From Knoxdaviesia capensis (taxonomy: Eukaryota > Ascomycota > Sordariomycetes > Microascales > Gondwanamycetaceae), in assembly GCA_001510575.1 (NCBI GenBank), contig LNGK01000011.1, positions 896,577-960,576 on the forward strand: 64,000 nucleotides of DNA. Direction: 5' to 3'. The notes under the pieces are model-generated. The model did no database searches. It was not told the origin of the DNA and saw only the letters and a list, made by a program, of their open reading frames with translations. The translations under genes and the position numbers were made by a program. This document shows positions 1 to 11,412 of this stretch, one piece after another. Within the stretch, counting starts at the first letter, position 1. Each line of letters opens with the position of its first letter.

Positions 1-1320
1 TAGAAGAAGAAAGAACACAGGCAAGAAGAAGAAGAGATCACAAGTGATCCAAGGATTCGATCCAGAACAAAGAAACACAGGCGAACAGAAGTGTGTTAGT
101 CGGGTGGAGAACGAGGAAGAGAAGGAAGAGTAAAGGGAAGAAGAGGAGGGAATCAAGATTTCCGCGAGAGAGGAAGAAAAACTGGAGCGAGATTATAAAA
201 TGAATTAGAAAGAAAAAATAACCAAGAAAAAAAAGACCGACGACAGGCAATACCAAGATTGACGAGGTCTAAAAGAGCCAGGGATAGCACTATGCTATAG
301 GGGGGGGGAAGCCAAAGGAGAAGATGAAAAGGAACAAAATCGAAAAGAGGCACGAGCGTCCGGGATAAAACACGGCCGTGAGAGAACAGGAAGAATTATA
401 ATGGTTGGAATGTCGAAATGGCAGCTGGAACTTGTCAGTCAGGCAATGAAGCGAGGACGTTCAGGAGACGGTGGTTGGTGATGGTGATCGATTCAGCGTG
501 GAAGCCACACCGACGTGCATTTGGTTGGATATTAGACGAAAGAGGGAGATGCAGTGTGTAAAACTTGCAAGAAAGGGAGAGAGATTGCATGGGAGGGCAG
601 TTATCACCAGTCACGCAGGGACAACCAAGGGAGAGAAGGGAAAAGATGAGATGGAAAGAGAGGTGAAGTGGGGAGGGCGAAGAAGAATGGAGCACACCCA
701 TAAAATGCAGGGTACGGAACCTGTGATTTTCTCTGGGCCATCGGGTTGGACACAACAAGGGGCAGGGAGAAAGAAGGGGCACGTCTCTTGTCTACTTACA
801 GGGACGATGGACAGGAGGATGCAGTTGTGTGTGTGCATGTGTGTGTGTGCTTTGCGTGTGGTATCTTCAATGAAAGTACTGTAGGACAAGACAGACAGTC
901 AGTCACACCAGGTTGACGAGGATCGCAGCACGGGAGCAAATAAGGAGCCGGACAAGACCTGAACAAGAAAAAAAGGAAAGCCACGGACGAGGTGATACCT
1001 TCCTATCTAGACTCAGAAACAGAAACAGTATCATGAAGCAGCCGACGAGACAGCACACTTGCTTTTTTCCGGTCTTGATGATGTGGTGATGATGCGTGCT
1101 TGCTTTGTCCGTCGGCTACTGTTCCTTTTTCTTCCTCCTTGCCATTCACTCTATTCGTCTCAATTTTCTTCTTGTTCTCCCTCACCTCCTCCCTCCTCTC
1201 TTCCCATCTCTCTCTCTTTTCCGTTCCCCCCATCTTGAGGGCTACGTATCTTTTGCATTATCTGCTCTCCCAAGAGTGACAGTGTCTTGGAATTATGTAC
1301 GGTGCCGGGAGATTTGAAAC
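1..1320 (-). promoter_or_regulatory. Pyrimidine-rich leader/promoter-like stretch, no gene
   Basis: The plus strand is strongly purine-rich (GAAGAAG and AGAGGAAG runs), so the minus strand is pyrimidine-rich, as in fungal promoters and 5' leaders. Open frames here translate to low-complexity Phe/Leu/Ser strings with no domain. I infer the upstream region of a minus-strand gene that begins beyond the left edge. This could equally be plain intergenic DNA. Confidence 0.3.
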
Positions 1321-3309
1321 AAGTCGAGAGGAAAGTAATGTGGCTAGCCTCCTTTTGCTGTTTTCCTTCCTATCGAGATTAGGAAGCCGTCGTTCCCAAG
1401 ATGCGCAGGAGCATCTTTTGTTTGTTTGTATATATACCAAGAACATGTCATTTGGAAGTCCGGCATCATTGGGAAGATTTCGTCGTGCCACCAGCAATAA
1501 AAAGAGTCCCCCAAAGAACCCTTCCGATCTGCTCAGTTCGTCAAACCAACTCCGGGCCTCTTTTTGCTCCCCTTTTATCTCTTCGTTCTCCTTTCCGGTG
1601 GACAGGCAAAAAAGAATTATGTGGGACTCTGAGGCGTGAAGGTGCCACACGGGACACCCAGAACCCAGAAAAAAAAAACTCACACATAAACAGGGGGGCC
1701 GAGCGCAACCAGACGCCCGGAAAGTGGTATTGGTGACTGGCACAGGGGGGGGACGAACAATAAGAAGAAGCAGAACGAAGAAGAGAGAGTTTTGTGACGG
1801 TGACATGGGGGGGTAGGGTCAAAGAGGCCTAATGTCGGAACGAACCAGGAGGGCGGATCCGGAAGAGCGAAAGCATGGGGGAGAGGGCGATTTTCCCAGG
1901 CACTGAGGAGGAGAATGCTGTGCCTGGATGGATTTTGCATTTCAGTCTTGCACATATACAGTACAGTACAGTACAGTACTGCTGTTTACTATCATTCTGT
2001 TCCATACTGTACTTGTCACTGCTAAAGCCGGCCTTGTGAAAGTAACGGAAGTAAGTTCAGTACTTCAGTTGATGATACTCAGTTTGTTCGATAAGGGCTA
2101 GCATCAAGAGTTGTCGGAATACTGACTGGATGCCCAGGGTTCAAATTGGCGACTCTCTCTCGACAGGCCAGATGTGTTTGACACACCCAAGCACACCGCA
2201 AGGCGAGGCACACACTCACTGGTCTTCTCTGAACAAGTACCCAGGCAGTCAAGTATCACAGGCAGACAGAGGAGACACTGTCGCTGTGTCCCATCTCAAA
2301 TCAGGGGCTTGTGAGATACAGTGGCTGGCGGGCCACAGCAAGCAGAGTTTGGGTGTGGGCAGCCGAGAGCCTCTCGTTGTCCAGAAGTCGGAGCCATCAA
2401 TACACCATCACAACCCCAAATTGCCATACTGTCCCGCTTCTTTCTTGCTTCCCCCCTTAACTAAAAGGAGATAAAAAAAAAAAGGAAAGCGTCTTCTTGG
2501 CAGAAGCCCGGGAGTGTTTCTGATTGCCTGACAACTGTTCCAATGGTTCCTTTTGCTTCTTTTCTTTCTTATTCCTGCCCTCTCCCAAATATTCCCGTTC
2601 CTCCACCAGGCGCCACGGTGAGTTTGATTGGAAGGGGAGAAAAAGGCCGGTGGACGGCGTTAAGAGGCTACGGGAAATGATAATACAACCCACACGATGC
2701 AAGTGTGGGCTGCGAACCCATAGATACTGTCCAGTGAGATAAATAGAAACGAATCAAAAAACATCTCTCACCAAACGCCCATCCGGCAGGACTCCTCTAT
2801 CTTTAATCCCTTTCCCGCCCAGGGCGAACCGGAAATACAGTAGTGTGCTTGTCGGGGGGCTTTTTGTGCCGTTCAGGTGGACGGGACTGGAGAGAGGACA
2901 AGCAACAACGTTACTGGCTTACTACAGTACAGTACTGTACAGTCCATCGGAGAAATACGTGCGTGTTTGTTTCTCTTCTTTTGCTTCTGATGATCCTGTG
3001 GGCCTGTTGAGAGGCTCAGGTGTGACTGCGGATCAAGAAATCGCGGGAATTCTACGCGTATTCACATTCAGGTGTGGTTTTGGGTTCCTTTTTCCCACTG
3101 CTACACTCGCAGGCCACTATCATCAAACTGTACTGTACTGTACTGTATTGCGGAGGCGTCCTCCGTAGGGAAAAAGGAAGCAGCCCTAAGTGAAGGGGAC
3201 GCCTAGATGGTATGATCAGCTGGCTGGACTGCACTCCAGGAAGCGAAGTCGGGTGGTGTTGTGTCGGAGTGGGTAAATCTGCAAAGCTACTGCACTGTCC
3301 AGATCTCGT

Positions 3310-3328
3310 CACACACACACACACACAC
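3310..3328. repeat. (CA)n microsatellite
   Basis: Perfect CA dinucleotide run of about nine units in the gene desert. Confidence 0.9.
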
Positions 3329-4363
3329 TCCCACAGATGTTGAGAATGAAAAGGAACGCATGAAATCGCGCAAATCTTACAGGCCATTGGCTGCATGTCT
3401 GGAGTTGGAGATTGACGAACCAGACAGAACAACCCATCAAAACGAATCCAGCGAACTCTTCCGCCTTCCACATCCTGTGAGACCCCCTTCTTCTCCTTAT
3501 CGTCAATGTGTGGGCGCCAAAGTCTGGGTCAGGCACCACCACCCAGATTTGCTCTTCTCCTTGCTGGTCTCCATTTTACCCCTGGCGCTATGCCGGACCT
3601 GCAGCACCGGATGCCACAGTCTAAACCGCTTTGGGCGTTAGATTCCTTTCTTCCCTCCCAGCCATATTATCTATCCGCGCTGTCTAAACTGTATTCGCTG
3701 GTAGTCCGACTTCGATACCACTCTCTGGCCTGGCTGTGGAATGTGCCTCTCGAGAGTCTGTTTGCTGGCTAAGGATCAACGAGTGCCCTTCAGTTCTCCC
3801 AGAGAGCGCCGCCGACACCATCCAGTGGATATAACTGCCTGGCCTTTGAAAAGCCTCCCCCTGACGACTTCATCCTTCAGACACACGGCCTCTGGCCTTT
3901 TGGGATAGTGCAATGTCCGTTCGCCCAGACGTGAACAGACTTTTGGCCGCTCATTGTTTCAACCCTCACATTTGCCCCTTTTATCCAGAGAAAAAAGGAA
4001 ACTTTACCCACACGAGGAAAACCACACACACAAACCTAATCTTCACTTCGGAGAAGTGTGAAACTTTGGCGTGCTGAGCATCCCGTTCCGGCCTAACGCG
4101 GACTGAACAATCTCGTTCAAGTGACAGTATCGTGGACATGGTTGAGTGGTGTGGCGGTGGTGATTGGCTGCATTGGAGAGATTCCTGTGTTCCCTTCGGT
4201 GGTTGTGTTATATAGGGGCAGAACCTTGAACGGCCAACTGTTGGATGGACGGGAAATGACAGTATTTGCGGTTCCAAATGCAGTGACGCTGCAGGAAACG
4301 GACATCGAGGTGGGATGGATCGTGGGCAGCGGGCATTGAGCAGTGGACACTCTGCATATGCAA

Positions 4364-4382
4364 CAGCAGCAGCAGCAGCAGC
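4364..4382. repeat. (CAG)n microsatellite
   Basis: Six consecutive CAG triplets outside any supported coding region. Confidence 0.9.
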
Positions 4383-5646
4383 TTCTTCAACCTGACACCC
4401 GGCTGTTCATGTCAGGTGTCCTATGCAATCAGTTCCCAGCGCCCGGGAGACCTAGAACATGCTGAAAATGGTATCGCTAATCGGACGGTCCTGGCAAATG
4501 AAGGTGCCTGGATATATGCAGGCACATGTGCAAGTCAGAACCTACCGTCCTATACGTACCGACAAGTACTGTACTGTCCAGGACAGTACTGTTCAAGTCG
4601 ACCCACTCCATCCGAAGAAGCTTATTCTCGTCCAAGCTTTTGTGGCCACCGCGACGCTGTTTGCGCTTCCCAACGTGCCTTAGACCTTGGACTGTGATGA
4701 AGAGAATCGTCACAGATTCACAATCATGAGGGTGGGTGAGACCTGGATCCGCGAGGTGCATATTCACATTATATGACCGAAAAAAATCACTGTCTTGGAA
4801 GCCCTGTCTCACTCTCTACTGTACAGTACAGTAGAACCCGGCGCACGAGTATTGTACTGTGCACAGTGGCGAAGACAGAAATCTAGCCAGAGTCATAGTC
4901 AGTACAGCTATAGCCTATAGGTACTGTACATCTAGGGCAAGTCTCTCTCAGCGAATTACGAAAGGTGTGTGTGTCCCCCGCGAAAAGGGCATGGCATTTC
5001 CCCGAAATTGCCTCGATTGAGAAAGGGTTTGTGCATGCTGCATGTGTGAGTGTGACTTTGAAATGAAATTGCGTGAACAAGTGGACCACCCACAGCGAAC
5101 TCTACCACCAGTCCGAAAGCCTATGGCATGACAGCATGATCCTGCACTCTGTCCATTGGTCTACCTGGGGGCAAATGCAACAGCGGCCCTGCATGATCGT
5201 GCTAGCTCGAGCACATCCCATCCATTATGTCAATCCGCATGGGAAATCGGAGTAGATGCCACCTGCAACAGCCAGCAAGCGAAAGGATGCTGTGCAGCCG
5301 CCGCTGGGAGATATGTGCGGGTGATATGCTGCCACCACGCAGAAGAATATGTTCAGAGACAGCCAAACCCTCACCGATACCCGTACCACAGTTGTTCACA
5401 TCCAGGTAAATAAGCCGGCAAAGCTGCTGCATCTGAGCGCCTGCATTTTCGCCCCTCAGTGCATACAACATGCTCATTGTTCAATACGGACACATTCAAA
5501 GGGAACGAAAAAGGCTGTTTACTTTCCGGCATAAGTAAACAAAAACCCGGCCGTCATGATCGTGTTGTTTGTGGGGAGAGAGGGGAGACTTGTTCCTGGA
5601 TCTGACGCGCGAAGGAGCTCTCGAACAAAACGCGTACCTTTTTACG

Positions 5647-5654
<8 letters not shown>

Positions 5655-5683
<29 letters not shown>
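5655..5683. repeat. (CT)n microsatellite
   Basis: Perfect CT run of about fourteen units, directly followed by a CA-rich stretch near 5,700. Confidence 0.9.
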
Positions 5684-5685
<2 letters not shown>

Positions 5686-8600
5686 TCTCTTCATGGCTAC
5701 ACATACACACACACTTTTCTGTGTCGGCTTCGGGCCTCAGGACTCCCATGTCGAGGAAGATTTCGAAAGGATATCCCAACATTATGCCGAAGCTGTCCAG
5801 CCCATGTCCTGGTTAAACTTGAGAATGCACGAGCCAGGCCCGGAGATGCCAAAGGAGCAGCATTGTCGGAGCAGAAAATGCACCACTTCTAGACCCGTCT
5901 TGGTGGATACGCATGTTCATAAAGTTCATTGCCGCTGCAGATTGCACACAATGCTAGATGCGTCTGTTTAAGCGTGGGCGTCTGCCTACTGTACCGTAGG
6001 TGCACAACGCGCACTCTGGAGCCCTATGGGCTGCTATGCGTGGCATGTGCACTGAGGACACCTTGGAAATTATCCCCAAGAATGGTGCGGCAGCCAGCAC
6101 AGGCTCGCGGTGCTAGTCGGGACTCGGGAACTTCCAAGTGGGGCGTGCTGTTTTCTATTGCGGCACGCAGGTAGTTCATCCTTTCATTCATTTGTATACA
6201 AAGTTTTGCTGAGAAAAAAAAAGAAACAACCTTCCCCCCCCCCCGAAAACGCCATCATGTTTTCTGGACTCAGTATTAACTGCTACCTAGCGCGGGACGG
6301 CCGAGAGGGCACGAGACTCCCTATGTGCGTATCCGATCCGAGAAACGCGCCTACCAATCCCGCGATCTCTGCTGTAGGTGCTTAATTACACGGAGATACC
6401 TGCTCTTCTGAGTGGCCAGAGCTGCTCGGGAGGATCATCTTGGTTTCTCCTCATACATATTTGCTTCTTTTTCCCTCCTCCGAAGCCTAAGCCCGGCCGG
6501 CGTGTTCAGGTTCCTTCTGCCACTAGTTGAGACGAGGAGACACCGCCAGAGTCGAGATTTCAACGCAGACTTCATTACCACCCGAATCTTGAGTCTTTCA
6601 AGAGCTGTCACTGACCAGATCTCCCATTAGGGTGCAACCCGGGCTCCCGGGCGGCCTATAACTCATTTGCGTACGTTCGTCTGTGGCAATGTGGGTGCAT
6701 GGCGTGTGCAAGTGATCGGCCGTTCGACCGTTTCCTGCCTGCAGAGTGACCCCCCTACGCCCAGCATCACACAAGGTCCTCTCACGGCCAACACGGTCGC
6801 CGGCCCGGCTCGGGGGTTTTGTTCTTTCCCTCTTGGTGTGAAGCTTAGTCCCCAAGCTTGACGCGTTACGAACTGCTCGGCACACCAATGTTGACGTTGC
6901 TGGCTGTGTGTGTCCGCCCCCCCTCCCCTTGCTTTGGTGGTACACGCCGTATATATCAAAAGCAGATACGAGGCTACACCTTGTGAGACGGCGTAACGTA
7001 TCTTTTGTTCATTTTTTTTTGCCACACCTGCTGTGCCCTTTAGGGAAGGACGGAAGAAAAGGGCTTTGCAAACCCATCGCGGTTGGGTATGGGAGGAGAG
7101 CGGGAGGGACGAAGCACGAGCAAGGTCCACGCACGTATGCACGCAAACGCCACGGAAAGGCAGTACTGCATGTGTTGGTATCACCACAGGACCAGCCACA
7201 GAGGATACGTGCCTGGATCCATGTACCTGCGTTTGCATTTGTGTTTTTGGGGCGTACGGTGTATCCCTTACTTTCGTGGCACCATCCTGATTTGGGCAGA
7301 GTTAAGGCAGTATAGGGGGTCGAGGAGGCTCATATCCACATCCGTATATACGGTGTGGTGTGTCGTGGTGCCTGACCACACAGGGCTCGGCGTGCTCGGA
7401 GGGACACACGTCGCCCACGTCACGGGCCTCTCCGGGCCCCTCCTCTCGTCGGGGCGTGCCTGTGTGGCCGCCGCCCTGTGTCTGGTGGTGTGTCTGGTGG
7501 GCAGGGTCTGACCGCCCCTGCTGGCGACGTGCCACGGGCGTCAACTTGGGCGGTGGAAAAAGGAAAGCCGGGAGAAGCAGAAAAAGGAAGCACGGGCCTG
7601 GGCCGTGATGTGTGCGTGTGGTCGGTAATTCTGGGCGGTTGGTCACAGTCCCGGCCGAGCAGCACGGTGAGGGGGATACCAGTGTCCCAGCAGACACGAA
7701 AGTGGCGGGGTGTGAGTGCTGGTCCCGGTGGCTCGTTGGTGGTGGACACGCAATGAGCAGCCGAGACGCAAAGCCATGCGGGTGGTGCCACGGATGGCAG
7801 GCTGGGTGCAGGAGGACCGTCAATGGGGCAGCAAACGAGGCGAAAAAAGCACAGCAGAGTCGGGAGAGGCAGGTGTGCTTGGCTGCCTACCTCACCCAGT
7901 TCCGTTCCCCGACTGTTTGTGCGTCTGGAATCTGGAATCAAGCCAGAGCTTTTCGTCTCTGAGAGTGGGCGGAGGCTGGGAGGGGAGGGGGCCCTCTGAA
8001 TCAGGGTTGGCAGGTTTATACTCCGGTGACACAGGGCCACCACTTTTGCTTTTTCGGGAAGGCGTGCTTCCGTGTTTGCTATATACCGTGAAGCGGAATC
8101 ATGGTTCGTTAAGGTGAGGTGGGGTTTGGCTGTTCCGTATCGCGCACCTCATATGTGGCATGATGACCCTCCGCTCTTTGGATCCTTTGGGGAGGTTTGG
8201 GGGAGCATTCCTGGGGAGTGACTCCACGGAGGCAGATGAGAAGGGACCAGTCGGTATAGGTTGTCATATCGTCAGACAGGAAAGCTCGCACGGGCTGTGC
8301 AGATGCGTTTGCGCTCGGGGGCGAGGCGCCAGGTGAGCCGCGGTGTTTGCCGCCACTAATCAAACGCTCGAGGTGGGTGATCCCGAGATGGCGTCCGGAT
8401 CTCCTTGGACGTGCATCAGTTCAGGACGATCGGTCTCGTCAATCTGCTTCTCATATGGCTGGTTCTCGGCAACGAGGATGGACATTAGTCCCATACTGGG
8501 GTATCTGCGCAAACATGGTTCCCTTCAGCTGGCAACAAGTATGTGAGCATACTGCTTTCGGGGCGCAGGATCTTGAATGGACCACAGAAGAAACTCAGTC

Positions 8601-10984
8601 GCACGTTTGGCAGATAAACTGTTAGAGTAAGCGTCTGTTTTCAATCCTAAGCAGAGAAAGTTCCTCGCTCCGCCCTACACCGTGGGAATACCAAACGACA
8701 CGTCCAGATCATGAACACTGACAGGCAGATATCAGCTAGCTGGTTCGATCTAGAGAATCAAGAACTGCACACTACGATGGCAGACTTCCATCCCCGCATG
8801 GCCACGCTTGTCCCCTTTTCAGCCATTTCCGTCCTGCATTGGTATTCTCTCTAAACAGGGCAGTTGAGACCGGTGAAGGCGGCTTGGCTTCCGGAGCCAC
8901 GACTACCTACACACAGCCGCTCGACCAATGTGTGCTTGTCTGCACTCAAAGCAAGTGCAAGTTCCCGCGATTGGCCCCGGGTGGTGAAGTGGCGACTTGG
9001 AACTACCATATCTCTGACACTACATGACTAGTGATGTGGTCAACCGATGGGCTGGGCGTCCAACATCTGGTGCCGCCAGCTCCAGCCACCCACGGTGTCG
9101 GAATGAAGGGATGGCCATCTTTTGGACGGTCCCCCGCGGTGGAAGCCCGGAGGTTCGTCCCCCCGCGACGCTCTGTCGATAAGTCATCTCCTTCGCCTGC
9201 TTGATGGGCGAGTTTACATATACCTGAAATAGGAGAATAGATTCGAGAGTTCTGGACGGTAGCTGCGCCTGTTTCGTCCAAAAAAACGAGTGTGCCAATG
9301 GCATCTTTCAGGGCGGGGCCGCCGCCGAGGTACATCACAAGCGACATGACCACAACCTGTCAAGGCAAGGCTCGGGGGTGAGGCGAGGTGAGGTTTGACT
9401 CCTTGGAGACAGAGACAGAGAGAGCCTGGAGGAGGGCGGGCGTCGGAGAGTTTGTCAGACTGTGCCCCGGCCCGGAAATACATGCAATTATAAATTCATT
9501 TCGGCTGTGCTCATTGGCTGCAGCTCTCGCATTCATCACAGGATCCGGGGCAAGTTTGGAATTTGCTCCCAAGACTGCGCAGCGACGGGTTCACTGCTAG
9601 TCCTGCGCCGGCGCCCGGGCCGGTCGCTGCATTCCGGCGCAGAGCTACGGTAGATCCAAGAACTAGCGAAGCTATACTGGCGCTTGTGGAGGTCAAGCGA
9701 CCGCGAAATAGTGAACTGGGCCAGCAGTTGTTGGAAATCATCATCATCGTGGGTCTATGTGTGATGACTCGACCACTGAATCTGGGACATACGGTCGTGG
9801 TGTGGTGTGATGTATTCAGCACCCTTAGCATACAGATTTCGCTCTGAGCACAAAATAGTGAGACATCCATCACCGCCGTGGAGGAAATGGCCGAGGTGGC
9901 CGATGGAGGAATCCAACCTGGTCATCAAATTGGAGAAGCACTTCTCCCACGCATGGCGCGGGGGTGGGAGGACCTCGGGAGGGTCAGATGGGCAGTGATG
10001 TTCTATCTATTTTTTTTCACTGCATGTACTGTACGGCGCAAGGCTGTTTTTACTCACAGTCAAATACGAGTGCGGACTCTCGTCCGTCAGCCGGGAATTC
10101 TGTCTCACAGCTGATTGGGCAGACCCGACCAATGAGGCAAAAAGCCAACCTGTGATGAGAAATCGCAGGCGTAAAGGTGAGGGTGTCGATGTGGGTGGGA
10201 GAGGATTATGAGGAAAACAGGCCCTGCACTTCCCCGCAAAATAGTCAGTTCAACCATACTGTATATTAGCGACTCGGTGAATGTCCGGTGGTGAGGAGAA
10301 GAAGTCCCGGACACAGGCCGTTTAGTCAATATAGGTTGCAGAGAGTGGGATGAAGCAGCAATGGCCGGTTGGAGTTACGCTTTTGATTGGGGTAATAGCG
10401 CAGCAAACGCCCGGAAACCACCAGTCAAGATGCAGCAAATTGGCCCAAGACATGCAAAGCGGCTATTGTGCCCATGGATTTTGTTCCCTTTCATTTTTTT
10501 TATTTTTTTTCTTCAAGATCTTCACGGCTGTTTTGCCACTGGCGGCGGACCCCGTGGACCGCAGAGGGCCGTGGCCTCCACTTTCTCTGACGACCCTCGC
10601 TCTCTCTCTCTCTCTCAGTCTCACCCAGACTTGTGCCCTTCCCTTCCCCGGTGCCGGGGTTCAGAGGAGGAGAGGACTGAAGTGTGATGCAAATTTTTCC
10701 CTCGTCTTGGTTGGGTTGGCTCGTCTCGCGTGGGATTTTGTGAGGGATGGATCAACCCTGGCTTTTGGAGAACCTGTAGTCAGAGCATGTTATAGGCAGA
10801 GTTGGTAGTGATCGGCCACTGGAATGCCTCACAACGGCTGCCTTGCGGGTTTTTTTCGCCTTCCCATTTCCCCGCGTTTGTCTTGTGAGCCGCCGGCGTT
10901 GACGTAGGGAGGTTTTTTCTTGTTTGAGGCGAAAGAAAGAGGTTCGTTCCTACATGAAAGAGGGGGTTTGGACGAGAAGAAAAA

Positions 10985-11313
10985 GTATAAGAACTTGGCT
11001 TTGACCGGTTCCTGGGAAGAGAACGCTTCTCACTTGCCCTCTTCTTACTTCCTCTCTCTCTCTTCCCTCCTCTCTTTTTCTTTTTCTTCCTCTCATTTCA
11101 AGTTTGAAATAGTCAATACAAAAAGCCCAAGTAAAGCAATTAAGATATCCGAGAAGGACCTTCAATCGATACTCCTAGATCAACTATTCACACTCGGCTC
11201 TCACACCCACCAACACCGAGTCGGATAACCCCAACCCCAACCCTAACACCACCGCCAAATCACTGCCACATACCGTCCACTTCCACCCAAAAAAAAACCA
11301 CCCACGAAAAGAA
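10985..11313 (+). promoter_or_regulatory. Promoter and 5' leader of the microprotein gene
   Basis: A TATA-like GTATAAG at 10,985 is followed by a dense CT tract at 11,041-11,096. Then comes an A/C-rich stretch with runs of CCAACCCC and CACCACC leading to the ATG at 11,314. CT-rich blocks at transcription starts followed by unstructured A/C-rich leaders are usual for well-transcribed fungal genes. This is the main contextual support that the short ORF downstream is real. Confidence 0.45.
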
Positions 11314-11412
11314 ATGGCCACTTCCCCGTACTGCTGCCAATGCGGAAGCATGATTGTGATTAGCAACTCGTGCCCGTCGTGCGGCCACAAGGAGTGCAAG
11401 ACGTGCCTCTAA
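11314..11412 (+). CDS. 32-residue Cys-rich zinc-ribbon-like microprotein
   Basis: A complete small ORF running from ATG at 11,314 to TAA at 11,410-11,412, coding for 32 residues. It carries seven cysteines and one histidine: an YCCQCG knuckle at residues 6-11, a CPSCGH knuckle at 20-25, and a final CKTC at 28-31. The spacing CxxC-x9-CxxC-GH-x2-CxxC is what a small zinc ribbon or treble clef needs. Short fungal proteins of this type (CC-x-C near the start, CxxCxH and CxxC at the end) occur as orphan hypothetical proteins; none I know has an assigned function. The AAA immediately before ATG and the A/C-rich leader suit translation initiation. No intron is needed. It is the only convincing gene in the first 16 kb. 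Zinc binding is inferred, not shown. Confidence 0.6.
   Translation: MATSPYCCQCGSMIVISNSCPSCGHKECKTCL

Larger units (their letters stand above)
1321..10900. other. Gene desert, no supported coding region
   Basis: About 9.6 kb without a credible protein. The longest open frames (140-207 codons around 7.0-8.0 kb) overlap one another on both strands, are rich in Pro, Arg, Thr and His, and show no motif. The base composition is balanced, and CpA and TpG are common, so this is not a RIP-mutated block. It holds microsatellites (CA at 3,310, CAG at 4,364, CT at 5,655) and many GTACTGTAC-like palindromes. I cannot exclude non-coding RNAs. Confidence 0.6.

Noticed and set aside
2138..2152. tRNA B-box-like GGTTCAAATT
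   Set aside because: No complementary stem and no A box; does not fold as a tRNA.
7302..8117. Overlapping 130-207 codon frames on both strands
   Set aside because: Pro/Thr/His/Arg-rich with no motif, mutually overlapping; chance frames in GC-rich DNA.
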